A stretch of 64,000 nt of DNA. It comes from Seiridium cupressi. Taxonomy: Eukaryota > Ascomycota > Sordariomycetes > Amphisphaeriales > Sporocadaceae. The position numbers were made by a program, and so were the translations under genes. This document shows, piece after piece, positions 37,450-49,194 of this stretch; the stretch's first letter is position 1; every line of letters begins with the position of its first letter. The DNA lies in assembly GCA_036674765.1 (NCBI GenBank), contig JARVKI010000013.1, positions 1 through 64,000 on the forward strand, given 5' to 3'. The notes below the pieces were generated by a model that made no database searches, was not told the DNA's origin, and saw nothing but the letters and a program-made list of their open reading frames with translations.

Positions 37450-39741
37450 TCACTCGGCATCTCGTAGTTCCTTGTATTTGATGACAACTTTCTCAAACAT
37501 GCGCTGGATTTTCCGCGCAGCTACGAATTTCCCACTCAGTGTATCGAAGAGCTCAACAGCTAGCTCGAGGTCGTCGATGGCCTTTGTTTCTTTCAGGACC
37601 GTGGCTAGATTGTCGGGCTGCGCAGTAATGGCGTAAATCAGGGACAAGGTGGACTTGAATATAGAGAGGAGGTTGAGCCAATTATAAGCAAGCCGCCGCT
37701 GTCGGTGCATGTTGACGGCCTCGCGAATGGCCATTGAGGCGGCGTTCGCGAGTGTCTCCACGCGCGACTGGTCCAGAGTTGGTAGCAATGGCGTCGGGCG
37801 ATAGAGCATAGCAAGGTGGGTGTAATAATTGAAATCGAACCAGCTGCTGCTTAGATGAGGCACTCGGGGGTGTGAATCCGGTAATGGGAACGGCATGGCC
37901 CGTCGCCAATCGATGAGGTCCTTGTGCAATGTGCGGATCACCTCGTTGCACTGTTCCGTAGTCATGGCCGAGGATTTTGGATTAGAATAGACCGACTTCG
38001 CGATGTTGCTTGCAATTTTTCGAAGCCGAAGTATATGCAGCGGGACTACCATGAGTGATGGCTTGAAAGGGTCCCCTGAATGTATGCCGTCGGCGTGGAT
38101 ATTCTCGTCGTCCGCGTCAGCGAAGGGCTGTACTCACTCAATCTTAGTCATGTTCATGCCTTCATCGAAATACTATAGGAGTGAAGTCTTTGAGTCGCAC
38201 CTGTACATCAATGTCATCGTCGTGCAGGGCAAATGGGCGGCCCAGAGCCATGGATACTACGCTTTAACAACGAGTCGAGGTGAGCAGGTTCCTAGTCAGA
38301 TCTTACGGATGTACACATCCACCTACCGGTCCATCATATAAATAGAGAAAAACAATCTTTTCCGCTTCTCGGCAACGTCCACGGGGAGGTTTTCGTATGT
38401 TGAGCTTGTGTGAAGGCCCATGCCCACAGCGAGTCGAGCGGCAAGCCCCACTAGGAACCAAGTGTCTACGCGGAAGTCAGCATTCTGCCATGTAAGAACA
38501 GTGTACGAGGATGAGACAGACTTGGGCCTAGCTGGCTGAAGAACGAGTACGAGACTTGAAGCATTATTACCTCGAGCGCGGACTGTCTCGAATATGTAAG
38601 TATTAAGCAAATCTTTCCGCCTACTTGAACAAACGCACCATGTCGCCATATCCGAGAGCGCCTTCGAAATACTCCAGCGCCTTACTATAGTAAAGCATGG
38701 ATTCGGATTCCTCGACCATCATGACTGAGCAATGTGTCGTCGAGCCGATCGCCAGAACCATCCAGATCCTAAAGAGACATAGAGGAGATTGCGACAATGG
38801 ATCTTGAGGGTCGGCTAGGATCCGGTCTAGGATGTGATTGAAGTCTGTGCGTAGAATGATGGGGTACAACGTATGGGAGTGAGCAAAGTAGAAATCTACT
38901 AGACGGTGGATATGTGACTTGGCTGGTAGTGGCAAGTTAGCGATAGATGGGTCTGTATCTGTAATATCTGCAAGTGGGACACCGCCAAACAGCGGCTGAG
39001 GAGACGAGCCCGACATGCCAGTGCCCAAGAAGGACGCGTCAAAGGAGTCTACTGGGGAGAAGCCAATGATGTTCTGAACAAAATCCACATCGGACTCATT
39101 CCCAAAAACGAAGTCGGACTTGTCAGGGGTCAGCCGTCGTAGGACCAACTGTGTGAGCCTCGCAAACGACAAACCGGAAGAGGAGCCAAGGTATCTCTCG
39201 GCCATAGCTTCCAACGACAGCATCTTCAACTCTGCCGCAAGGGTGGCGGACGGTACATTTCCGGCTGACGGTATGGTCCCTGATTGCTGGGTAGCATTGA
39301 TCATTTCAGACACTGAAAAGCTATCGCCGCCACCCTCATTGACGACCGTGTCACTAATCACAGGCTCAGTATCTTGCCTGTCCGATCCGGATGCTAGCAA
39401 TGCAGTCTGAGGAGGCCCGCTGTATCTCGCCAGCGCCGCAACAAGCTCCTGTTCGAGCTCCTTGACCCTTGCCTCTAGGCCGCGCACATATCTAGGAGAC
39501 GGGTTAGATAACAGGCTTCTTTCATGTCGAGATAACCGCTTGAATGGAGGCTACATCCTAGGTAACCAACTTACGCGATGGGATATGATCCAAGCTGCTG
39601 ATCGTCATCCAGGAAGCTGCAGGACACCAGCGCCGAGCGACAGTTGTCACATTGCGGCAACTTGCGGTCGCACCGTTTCTTCCTCCGGTGACAGCGATGG
39701 CAGGACGTCCGGGCCTGTGCTGTAGCGGAGTGCGGGGCCAT
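37450..39741 (-). CDS. Zn2Cys6 fungal-specific transcription factor, six exons
   Basis: Exons 39741-39575, 39491-38639, 38582-38522, 38465-38327, 38261-38201 and 38127-37450 join in phase to 652 aa. The N-terminus holds a complete Zn2Cys6 cluster, SCHRCHRRKKRCDRKLPQCDNC, with the last Cys in VSCSF, followed by a linker and a coiled-coil-like segment (VRGLEARVKELEQEL) for dimerisation. The middle homology region (about residues 200-450) includes HIHRLVDFYFAHSHTLYPI and, across small exons, FLVGLAARLAVGMGLH and IYMMDRVVSMALGRPFALHDDDIDVQ, all typical of the fungal-specific domain. It sits between the ring-cleavage dioxygenase and the RidA-like gene, so it is the probable pathway regulator. That assignment rests on position only. 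All splice sites are canonical GT-AG and nothing is broken. Confidence 0.93.
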
Positions 39742-40538
39742 GCTTCAGTCCCAGGGGGCACTACGCGAACAGCGGCCGATGAATGGGACGTGGACTGATA
39801 CAGCACCGCGGTATGTCGAAACGTGTTGACGGTCTACTCGACGTGAAAACCCCGTGTCGGATATGAAGCATATCGCGAAGCCGATCTGATAGGCATGAAC
39901 CGCACTGCACCCATATCTCGGCTAGACTTGATGCAACGCGGGACTATCGGGTGTGGGTCCGTCCTGGAGTAGCGCTGTTCCACGCGATAGACCAGTCGGA
40001 ACCATGCTAACTAGGCTAATAGAATCGGTTGGATTGGTTTCATGTAATCCATCGTCTGTCTATAAGCCGAGAAGCCCAGAAAGCGAGAATTTCATCCTGC
40101 TAGATACCTGAACCGATCCTCATCGGTCTGTCTGACTCACTTACTTGCCAGATGGTGTAAGCTCCCAGCAAAACATATATTTCTTTGTTGTTCAATAAAA
40201 TATCTATATCCATGACAAGGTGAAGTTCGATACCGTAGCATTGATTAGTATTGTTAATTATTCTGGGCGACTCCTTATCCGTCCTAGACCAAAAGAACCC
40301 CGTATAGCTGCGTTCTCTAAGTATATCCAATGCTTTCGTTAAAGTAATCCCACCCATCGAGCGAATGATAAGAGACGTATCTTCGACTTTATATCATACC
40401 CAACACTCCTTCGTCTACTGGTCTTACTCGGGGAGTTTATTTTAAAACTCCACCTTGTGAGTGCTCTTCAAAAATGGCCTTGCCGCATACACCAACCAGT
40501 CAACCAACAGCTTGCTGCCACCAACGCGGTGCGACACC
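39742..40538. promoter_or_regulatory. upstream region of the transcription factor gene
   Basis: About 800 bases between the regulator start and the 3' end of the RidA-like gene. It carries the regulator's promoter. No gene is recognised; the short frames present have no domain. Confidence 0.4.
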
Positions 40539-40994
40539 TCAAAATTCGACGACAGCGACAGCCTTCACTTCAACAATCATCCGCGGATCCGGTAGCTCCT
40601 TGACCCCGATCGTGGCCCTCGCCGGAGCGCTGGCCCGCGTGGGAAATACCTTGTTCCACTCCTCGTTCATGCCCGCGTAATCACGCTTCATATCCACCAC
40701 GTAAACCACTGCGTCAATGAGATTTTGGACACCACCTTTTCCGCCAGTCGCTTCTTTGACGATGTGATCAATATTCCCCAGCACTGCGGCCGTCTGCTCG
40801 CGAATGTCAAGCTCGTAGGTGCCGTCGGCGTTCTCCTTCACGCCCGGCCAGCTTCCATCGGGGCGAATGCAGGCGATACCCGCTATATATATGGTGCGGT
40901 GGGCAGAAACGGGGGCGATGCGCGCATGTGCGAATCGTGTAGGAGGCTCGGGGTGATTCGGATGAAGCACGACTGCTTCTCCGTTGGGTGCCAT
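40539..40994 (-). CDS. RidA/YjgF-family enamine deaminase, 2-aminomuconate deaminase-like (151 aa)
   Basis: Intronless, from ATG 40994. The sequence fits the RidA fold: RFAHARIAPVSAHRTIYIAG, the helix AAVLGNIDHIVKEA, the strand DAVVYVVDM, and the C-terminal APARATIGVKELPDPRMIVEVKAVAVV. The Arg in ARATIGV matches the family's carboxylate-binding Arg. RidA proteins hydrolyse reactive enamines or imines. A fungal/bacterial branch acts as 2-aminomuconate deaminase in degradation of aminophenols and anthranilate-type compounds. Its place beside an intradiol dioxygenase and an amidase suggests removal of an amino group from a ring-cleavage product. General RidA housekeeping activity is the main alternative. 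Cytosolic. Confidence 0.88.
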   Translation of the reverse strand: MAPNGEAVVLHPNHPEPPTRFAHARIAPVSAHRTIYIAGIACIRPDGSWPGVKENADGTYELDIREQTAAVLGNIDHIVKEATGGKGGVQNLIDAVVYVVDMKRDYAGMNEEWNKVFPTRASAPARATIGVKELPDPRMIVEVKAVAVVEF

Positions 40995-42202
40995 CTTAAT
41001 TATGAATTTCCGTCCCGATGAAATTATTGAATCGCGTAAAGATCAAGAGAAGAGGAACGCGATAACCTTGTTTCCTATTATTGACAATGGCTGTTTCTGA
41101 TTTTAGATGCCGTGCAGCGTCTCATCGGAGCGCCCGACGGCGTCTAGGTCCGGTTTCGTTCGCCGGCCTTCGGGCGGGACAAAAACTGGGCCGTTCATCA
41201 AAGAAAGCCTCGACCAATATAACAACCCCGAAACCGAACCGCGAAGCCAACCGATCGGTGATAAGGAGCCGTCGTTTATCGCTCGTTCAAACAACCGGTA
41301 ATTCGGAGCCATCGCTATCAAAGAAGGACTCGCGGTACGAGGGATCCATACGGGAACGATCAATTAAATCAAGGACGGAGCGGAAGAAGTTGGGGCGTAC
41401 GGGTATAGGTACGAAAACGAAGATTTCGATCAAGATCGAGGAAACAATATATCTCAAAAAAAGAAACGCCGCGATCCCCGGGAGCGACGAAGCAGTTAGC
41501 CTATGTAGCATAATTTAGCATCTAACATAGAAGCTTATTACGTTCCATACCTCTGGGGAAATTAGTGGAGCTATCTAAAATAAGACTGCCCCAGACGTTA
41601 AACGGATAAACGAAGAGATAAATAACTTCGTCACTCGTAGGTATCGTGTGATTCCTTTAGGCCAATTCAGGGTCCCCGCCGTTGCGACGGAACCACCGAC
41701 TCTAGACGGCTCCGATGCTGACCCGGAAGCGGCAGCGTTGCCGATAACATAACACCGACCTTATTGGTGGTTTGATTTCGTCGACGTCCTGGCTTCCTTC
41801 CCACGATTTTGGTCGAATCTCTGTGGAACGTAAATCCTTGTTGCCAAATCGCCATTGCGTTTGCGTTGTGGTAAGTGGTAGGAAAATCCCGCATACAAAA
41901 TATATGCCGTAGGATTGCCCGTTTTTGATAAAGCATTAATAAAAGCGGGGTGGTGGAGTGTGTGTTGTTGTAGTTTGGGAAGGTTGAGAGTGACGAAGTT
42001 GGAACTGTCCGTTTGCTCAATGAGATCACAGCCGCGAGACAGTGTGATGAAAGCAAGCCTGTAATCAACGTACCGGAGCCAATCACCAAACATATCATCT
42101 AGCAACGGTCTTGTTGGTTTAAGAGGAATCAAGGTTATTTGATCTGAATTTCCCAATCCCAGCGGGTCCTGTGCAGTTGGTCCTGTGCCCTCAACCAGCG
42201 GC
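40995..42202. promoter_or_regulatory. divergent intergenic region; contains an unassigned basic ORF
   Basis: 1.2 kb between the minus-strand RidA-like gene and the plus-strand hydrolase, so both promoters are inside. A plus-strand frame at about 41081-41518 encodes a very basic, low-complexity peptide rich in Arg, Lys and Ser with no domain. Composition there is CG-rich and unlike the neighbours, which might reflect an inserted element, but no transposon motif is seen. Confidence 0.4.
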
Positions 42203-43198
42203 ATGGAGCGACCGGACAGCGTAATCAAACATTTCGAAATTCCCGACTTTACTTTTCAGGATGGGACCACTCTCCCGGCAGTTCAGCTGGCCTACTTAGA
42301 CCTGAACCCAGCGGCATCCAAAGTCGCTGTTGTTTCGACATGCTTCCGAGGTCGACTGCATTCAACCCAAACTTTTGCCAATGGAGCGCTGCGAAACCAC
42401 CGAATCATTGTGGTTGGACTGTTTGGGAATGGCGAATCTTCGAGCCCTTCGAACGTGTCTGGCTTCCCGAAAGCGGTTGATTACCGGGATTGCGTCCAGG
42501 CCCAGCATGAATTATTGACCAAACACCTGAATGTCGGGTCAATCGATGTCGTTATGGGCTTTTCGATGGGCGGACAGAACGCATATTATTGGGCAGTCAT
42601 GTACCCAGACATAGTCAAGCATGCAGCTATCATCTGTTCATCCGCTCGAACTAGTGGTCATAACTATCAGTTTCTCGAGGGGCCGAGTGCAGCGCTGGAA
42701 AATTCTTGGGACTTCGAAACAGGAAAACCCACAGCACCGCGCGGTATCATGGCATTTTCGAAGGCATATTCAGCTTGGCTCACCAGCGCGGAATGGTTTG
42801 ATCAGGAACGCTACAAGGACCTGGGCTACGAAACGTTGAGTGACTGGGACACGACTATAACCGGCAGTAACGACGAGGGTTGGCACCCTGACGACCTGCT
42901 CGTGATGCTGAGGATGTGGCAGAAGGGCAACATTAGTGTGTGCCGGGGTGATGCAAAGGGTGATGCAAACGTGTCCCTTGAGCAAACATTGTCTTCGATC
43001 AGAGCTCGCATTTTGCTGATGCCGAGCCGAACGGACCAGTATTTCCGTTTCGAGGCCAGCGCACGGGAAGTCCAGCATCTCAAGAATGCGGTCTTGGAGG
43101 TCATACCGTCCGTCTGGGGTCACATGGCAGGTGGAGGGATCAATCCGCTCGACAATGCTTGGATGGATGAGAAACTTGTTAGTCTCCTAGAATCTTAA
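42203..43198 (+). CDS. MetX/homoserine acetyltransferase-like alpha/beta hydrolase (331 aa)
   Basis: Intronless, starting at ATG 42203. Features of the alpha/beta hydrolase fold and the homoserine O-acetyltransferase-like branch are visible: an early beta segment (LPAVQLAYLDLNP), an oxyanion region, the nucleophile elbow VVMGFSMGGQNAYYWA, a late Asp in MPSRTDQYF and His in VWGHMAGGG. Members of this branch include true acetyltransferases and many uncharacterised fungal hydrolases found in secondary and catabolic clusters. The context, beside an amidase and a RidA protein, favours hydrolysis or acyl transfer on a pathway intermediate rather than methionine synthesis. It converges on the amidase with only about 150 bases between stops. 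Confidence 0.88.
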   Translation: MERPDSVIKHFEIPDFTFQDGTTLPAVQLAYLDLNPAASKVAVVSTCFRGRLHSTQTFANGALRNHRIIVVGLFGNGESSSPSNVSGFPKAVDYRDCVQAQHELLTKHLNVGSIDVVMGFSMGGQNAYYWAVMYPDIVKHAAIICSSARTSGHNYQFLEGPSAALENSWDFETGKPTAPRGIMAFSKAYSAWLTSAEWFDQERYKDLGYETLSDWDTTITGSNDEGWHPDDLLVMLRMWQKGNISVCRGDAKGDANVSLEQTLSSIRARILLMPSRTDQYFRFEASAREVQHLKNAVLEVIPSVWGHMAGGGINPLDNAWMDEKLVSLLES

Positions 43199-43350
43199 CC
43201 TTGAATAGTGATAGCAACCAGAACTTGAAGACGGTTGCGAGTCAAAAATACGTAGGTGCAGCATCTTGTACTGTCAAGGCCTTTGATAGTGCAAAACAGC
43301 ACGTCATATCCATGTTATATAACTAGCTTCTTGGCCCGTAGCTGACATAT

Positions 43351-45142
43351 TTATCTACGACTTCGCTTTTGGCCTTGCTCAAATAGAACCGCAGCCTTCA
43401 ATACTGATTCGTCGTACCATCTCTTGCCAATGATCTGCATGCCGACAGGGAAGTCGATGTCCGGATGCTCAGGTGAGGCGAGAGAGCCGCAAGGTGTGCT
43501 CATTGCGGGATGCCCCGTGACGTTAAACGGACAAGTGTTACTAGTCAATCCTATCGCAGGCTTGAGCTTCTCGAGAATCGAAGACCGGCTGCCGTCAATA
43601 TTTTCCAATTGAGGATGTGGCATCGATATTGTAGGGGCGCACGGAGTAATCAGGGCATCAACCACCTCCAACGCATCATCATAAGCCGCCCTCAGTTCAA
43701 ACACCTTTCGATGAGCCTTTGCTTCTAGTGACGAGTCCAGAAGGTGATTCGAAAGCTTTTCGCTCAGCATTATGTTGACCACCGCAGGATTCGAGCTTGT
43801 GAGTAGCTCATACATATCCTGGTCTGGCGGCCATTGCGTATTGATGTGCGGTGGCAGATACGAAAGTTGACCGGAAGGCTTTCCCTGGCAAAGCCACTGG
43901 GACATGGAGGGTCTCGTAGATGCAGTCCATGTAGTAGGGCCTTCAGAGTGCATAGGAATCGAAATGTCCATAACTTCGACGCCGGCCGCTTCAAAGCCTT
44001 CTCTTGCGGCTTGTTGAACAAGGTCGCGTACTTCCGGAGCTAGCCCAACCATAGCGAACGATTCGGTCAGTATCCCAACCCGAAATCTTGACTGCGAGTT
44101 TTTCGTCTGACCACAGGCTTGTTCCCTGAAATCTGCAACAATTTTGGGGTAGTCTTTCACGTTGGAGACTAAGGGTGATTCGGGAGTCATGCGCGCATCA
44201 AAACCATCGTATCCCGACATAACTTTCAGTAGGGACGCAATGTCTTCAATGTTCGAGGCAATGGGACCTAGGTGATCAATCATAGGGGACATAGATGCTG
44301 TTCCCGTATAAGGTATCAAGCCAAAGGTGGGTTTCAGTCCATATATGCCATTATAAGAGGCTGGTATCCTGACAGAGCCGGCTTGGTCGCTGCCGATGGC
44401 TAGTTCCACGGTATCGCCAAATGACTTGGTTCCCGTGTTTCGCATCATGTTGGCAGCAACTAGCACACAGGAGCCGCTGCTGCTTCCGCCTGATGTGAAT
44501 CCATGCAGAAGCGGGTGATGCACGGGCCCAGTCACCGAAGTGAACGACAAGGGGGAGGCACAAAAGTTCTCGCACGTAGACGAACCTTTGATCACCGCAC
44601 CCGCCGATAGAATTCGCGAAACCACAGTGGCATCAATTTGTGAAATGGGGATCGTTCCATCCTTGGAGAGGATTTCGGGATGGGTGCCGAGCGTAGTCGG
44701 TAATCCACCGATTGATACTATGTCCTTAACCGCAATTGTCCGTCCCTCTAGGATCTTGTTTGAGGGGTCCGCGGAGCGTATATGGCATTGATGACTCCAG
44801 GCGTTCATCGGATTGTTGTTTGGATCGGGCTTCCAATACTTGCGAGACCCGATGTTGGCTTGAGGTGTGAGTAGGGGAGGGATGTAGTCTGTACTATCCC
44901 GGACATGTAACATAACTGACTCAAAAGACCTTAGGAGCAACAGATATGAGTTAGCATCCTCTGTGTCTGGAATACTGATATTGAGTTCTTGTGCCAGTCG
45001 ATGGAGTCCTTCGACACTAATGCTCGAACTGCAAATAATTGACACACATTTTTAGCTGATTTATTATGTGTCACCTGTGTTCTGAAGGAAGTGGTTTCAG
45101 TACTCACAGCGCGGCATCATTAGACAGCGAAATAATCGACAT
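43351..45142 (-). CDS. amidase signature-family enzyme (570 aa)
   Basis: Two exons, 45142-45108 and 45028-43351, join across a 79-nt intron. The first exon supplies the only in-frame ATG (MSIISLSNDAAL). The Ser-cisSer-Lys triad of the amidase signature family is readable: Lys in TIAVKDIVSIGG, the cis-Ser region in TSGGSSSGSCV, and the nucleophile Ser in GSDQAGSVRIPA (the more usual sequence is GSDTGGSIR). The family hydrolyses carboxamides to acid plus ammonia or amine. There is no signal peptide. The gene shares its 3' side with the hydrolase and its strand with the P450 upstream. In a cluster with an amino-acid-type permease, it plausibly hydrolyses an imported amide. The exact substrate cannot be inferred. 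Confidence 0.93.
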
Positions 45143-45772
45143 TATCGATTAATCAGTGTATTTTTTGTTAATGGTACAAATTTGAACCTATAGTTGCCCT
45201 GTCTTGTCTTGCTTATGCAGCTATCATGAGGAAACTCTCGCACTTCTCAGAGTGCTCGGGGTCATCGGCAAAGCCGCTTTAAGCTTGAATGTTTAGCCGC
45301 CACTCAGCGGAGTTGCCGACGAGACCTGTATGGGAAACATCTGAGGTATTTACAGAGCCTAATTCAGGGTTCAAGTGCATTCATGTCAGCAGATATCATT
45401 TCCTGCAATGTTATCTTACTTTTATGTATATTCTTTTCCCTGTCACCCGTTCCAGATGAGTCCCTTTACCAGTTACTTGGCGAGCATCCCCTCGTTTTAT
45501 CATAGCATACACGTGCATACAGGCCAGAGCAGACTTGTCGGACCAGTAAACAAGTACATATATGTAATCTTAGTACCCAGGATAGGAGACATTCGCGTTT
45601 CCGAAACTCTTCACTAGCTCAAACACATCGAATAGTTTATCAAATAGTAAAGGTTACTCCTCAGACGAACTTAGGGTCATCTGCGCCCTAGAATACGACG
45701 ATTTTTGCTTATTCATTGAATGGCCGACTTTTTTCTCGCTTCTCAAAGTTGATCCAACACTCGTGTTCCTTC
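45143..45772. promoter_or_regulatory. upstream region of the amidase gene
   Basis: About 630 bases between the amidase start and the 3' end of the P450 gene, both on the minus strand. It contains the amidase promoter. No gene or repeat recognised. Confidence 0.4.
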
Positions 45773-47538
45773 TCACGGGTTAGCAAGAGCGTGGAATTCA
45801 GAAGCGCAATCGCAGCTTTTTGTTACCTTGACATTCGCAAAAGTTTCATCATGGAACACTTCAAAGCGGCTTGTAATCCCAGGGCTAGCTCCCTTCTGCC
45901 TGTCTTGCTCACGAGTTGCGTACTTCCTGTACAGAGCTGCGAGAAATGTTGTCATTTCAGCCATGGCAAGACTAGAAACCTCAGTAAGCACTGTCTCAAG
46001 TCTGTACCAATAAGAAGTATTAATGGGGGAGACCTACTGCAATCCGATGCACATCCGCCCTCCACTGGAGAAAGCCCAAAACCATTTCTTCATCTCGGCC
46101 AGGTCGCCACACTCGCCTAACCATCTCTCAGGTTTGAACTCAAGAGGCTGAGGAAACACTTCTCCGTTTCGATGCAGCGTATATGGTGACATGCCAACAA
46201 CGGTCCCTGCTGGAATTCGATAGCCATCTATGGTGGTATCTACTGGCAATGAACGTGGCTCGGACGCAGGCAGGGGTGCATAAAGCCGCATGGTTTCTTT
46301 GATGATAGCATCTAGATAAGGAAGTTTGTCTGCAACTTCTACTGTGGGGTTTCCATCTTCGTTACAAGAGGTAGCAGAAATGCCGTCTACTTCCGCGATA
46401 AGCTTCTCTTGATAGACTTTGTTCTCGGGTCGTGAGAGAGCCCATATCGCGAACATCAAAGTGTCACTCGTGGTGTCAATTCCGGCCAAGAGATGATCTG
46501 CAACCTCTGATGCGATATCGAGACCATCCAGAAGGGGTGCTTTTCCGCTTTTGCTATGAGTCCAAAGCCTTGACATGATTGACAGATTGTCCGATCGGGG
46601 CTCTTTTCCATTTGCGCTGATTTCGAATTCGTTCCATGACTTGAGGGCGTGAGCTCGGATACCCGTGTATGTCGCTGGCTTCTCCATGGGAAGTAGCCCT
46701 AAGCGACTGACGAGTCTCTCCATGATTCCTGTTCGCGAGTACAGCCACTTCGTATATGGGTTAAGGTGGACGAAGAACCAGCTGAGCATTCTCCTACTGG
46801 GGTCAATAATGTCGTTCAGCATTGTCCTATCTGCCTCGTTCCCTCTCAGGGCGTGAGTCCCGCCATGTTTGTCCCCGTACAAGAACCCCGTAATGCTGTC
46901 GAGACTGAACCAGTGCAAGCTGCGGAAGATTTCCTCGGCCGCGCTTTTGTCTTGTTCCAGGAGCTGAAGAAAACCTTCCACGTTCTTCTCTATGAGAGGT
47001 CTCGCAATAGCAGTGGGTGACATAATAGCACTTTTCGAGTAGGCATGAGCTATGAGCTTCTTCCTGTCAGCGTGTTTCTTCACCTCGGCAAATGTGAATA
47101 AGTTCTGACGGCCGTAAACATCAAACATCCGGTAAAACCCCGTCCGTTCAAAGCCGGATCCAGCTCCGTAGATGGTGCGGAGGGCTGAAATTGATGAGAA
47201 TGAGATTTCGTTGGGACCAGTTCTGACGGCCGTTCCATATTTCTGGTGTAGGGCGTGAATGGCCCGAGTTCTTGTGCCATGATAGTCGTCAAAGGCGAGA
47301 CGCCATCTGGTTATGGCATACAGCTTGGAACCCGGGACCAGACGCAATGGAGATGCCACCAATGGGACGACAATAAATTGATAGAAAATGTATGTTATGG
47401 CGACAATAATTACCACGAGCTGTGCATTGGTAATGAAACCCAGCACGGCTAATGGTTGAGCTTCAATGTTAGTCTCTGCGCCTGTGGAGGACAACCACCA
47501 CCTGGACACTCACCTCCATGAATGAGCTGGCCCTTCAT
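45773..47538 (-). CDS. cytochrome P450 monooxygenase (about 555 aa)
   Basis: Exons 47538-47514, 47481-46038 and 45971-45773 give a phase-consistent protein. The C-terminal join (intron 46037-45972, TCTAG acceptor) produces the haem-binding loop FSSGGRMCIGLHLAMAEM, whose Cys ligates haem. The I-helix (AGIDTTSDTL), ExxR (KETMRLYAP) and PERW motifs are intact. An N-terminal hydrophobic helix (VVIIVAITYIFYQFIVVPLV) anchors it in the endoplasmic reticulum. The first intron would be only 32 nt, unusually short; no other ATG gives an open frame, so the start is the weak point. It shares a 578-nt divergent region with the class II aldolase gene, suggesting co-expression. Likely role: hydroxylation of the pathway substrate. 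CYP family not assigned. Confidence 0.9.
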
Positions 47539-48116
47539 TTCGGATCTCTCGTGACCAGGCGCTTTGATTTGCTAATCAGAGCTCAGCGGGCATCAGGCAT
47601 ATCGAAGGTGCTGAACAGTGCAGAGGGGTACGGGCGGTAGGTAAGTGGGTGCTCTTCGAAGCCGGTGTTATCGTGTCCCCCGCTTTTACAGAACCTTCGT
47701 CTTGGTGTCGGACTATCCGAAGGAATGGGGGCCTCTGCAAGCCGTCAGTTATGTTACAGCAGCCACCAATTTACATATGGGCAATCAGTGCCGGTGAACA
47801 ATACGGGATTTTTTTCAGCCCAGTCTACCGTGTTCTAGTGCATTGAAAAATGGGCATTCGAAGTAGACTCGGCGTTAGCGCGAAGGACACCCCGACAGAT
47901 GATTAGTTAGTAGCATGGTTGAGCGCGAACCTGACAATCGCAATATCTGCTCAACCTCAGTTGTCAATGCACATGAATTTCAGCCGAGACTATACTGTAG
48001 TATTCGCACTGCCACGACCATTTCCTTGGATTGTGTTGGGAAAACCCTGCTTTTCACAAGAGTTCGATTCAGCTATTGAACCCCCTGTACAAGGTCAACG
48101 AACGAAAGGAAGCATA
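47539..48116. promoter_or_regulatory. bidirectional promoter, P450 / class II aldolase
   Basis: A 578-nt gap between divergent starts (P450 on minus, aldolase on plus). Such head-to-head spacing in fungal clusters often means joint control. An open frame runs upstream of the aldolase ATG on the plus strand but lacks conserved sequence, so it is treated as leader. Confidence 0.5.
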
Positions 48117-49194
48117 ATGTCACCATCAGCGACTCTTGACGTAAACTCCTCTTCCTCGGGTCCTATTTTGACCAAGTCGCGAGATGTCGACGCTATGGCT
48201 GCCATGGCCCATTGGGGCAAGGCCCTACCAACTATTCCGAAGTTCGCTTCGCACGCCGAAACGCGTCGATGGCAGCTTGAGCATATGGCAGGGGCCTTCC
48301 GTGTCTTTGCAAGTGAAGGTTACGCGGAGGGAATCTCTGGGCATATCAGTGTAAGAGATCCAGAGTACACCGACCGTTTTTGGATCAACCCCTTGGGCGT
48401 ACATTTTGGCATGTTGAAGGCGAGCGACATGATTTGTGTCGACTTGGACGGTGAAGTAGTGGGTGGAAACAGCGCTGGCTCGATCAACGCAGCCGGTTTC
48501 CAAATCCGTACGTACCTTTTTGGGTCCTATCTCGCCCCCTTGGGCTTGTTTCCGAGCTTGGTAACAATGCCTTGAGGATCACATACACCTGTGACCCGTT
48601 TCAGAACCTCCCAACGTATCGATAAGAGTATTTATTGACCCTGACTTGATATAGACAGCGCCGTGCATCGCACCCGGCCGGACGTTCATGCCATCTGTCA
48701 TACACACTCTATTCACGGGCGGGCATGGTCCGCGTTTGCGAAACCGCTAGAGATGCTGAACCAAGATGTGTGCTACCTATACAATGCACACTCTGTCTAC
48801 GCTGACTATGGCGGTATTGTCAACGAGTCATCAGAGGGTGAAAGGATCGCGGCAAGTCTTGGAACAGGAAAGGGCGCAATCTTGATGAATCATGGACTGT
48901 TGACTGTAGGCCAAACTGTCGACGAAGCGGCGTACCTGTTCTGTCTCATGGAGAGAAGCTGCAAGGTGCAGCTCCTGATTGAAGCGGCGGGACTGGACAA
49001 GCATTGCGTGAGTGATGAGGAGGCGGCATATAACTTCAAAATGGCAAGCACACCGGTACGTTCCTTCCTTCATTTATGGACAACATGCATCACCAGCTGA
49101 TCGATATTTCGAATTACAGGAGACTCTGTATTGCGAGTTCCAACCTCACCTCAATTATGAGGCCTATAAATGTCATGGAGACTTCAAAGCCTAG
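48117..49194 (+). CDS. class II aldolase/adducin-family protein (288 aa)
   Basis: Three exons, 48117-48507, 48655-49055 and 49120-49194, join in phase with GT-AG introns. ATG 48117 (MSPSATLDV) is preferred because conserved sequence begins only about 40 residues later. Zn-ligand regions of the class II aldolase fold are present: HTHSIHGRAW and, further on, LMNHGLLTVG; GYAEGISGHISVRDP is the typical first block. Bacterial members cleave sugar phosphates such as fuculose-1-phosphate. Fungal adducin-like members occur in secondary and aromatic-catabolism clusters with mostly unknown reactions, including aldol cleavage and decarboxylation. Here it may act on a ring-opened or hydroxylated intermediate; that is inference from position. 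Cytosolic, no targeting signal. Confidence 0.9.

Noticed and set aside
41081..41518. Basic open frame of about 145 codons in a CG-rich stretch
   Set aside because: Low-complexity Arg/Lys/Ser composition, no domain, no splice logic; kept only as a note in the intergenic entry.
47919..48116. N-terminal extension of the class II aldolase upstream of ATG 48117
   Set aside because: Sequence before MSPSATLDV has no family similarity and lies in the P450/aldolase promoter gap.
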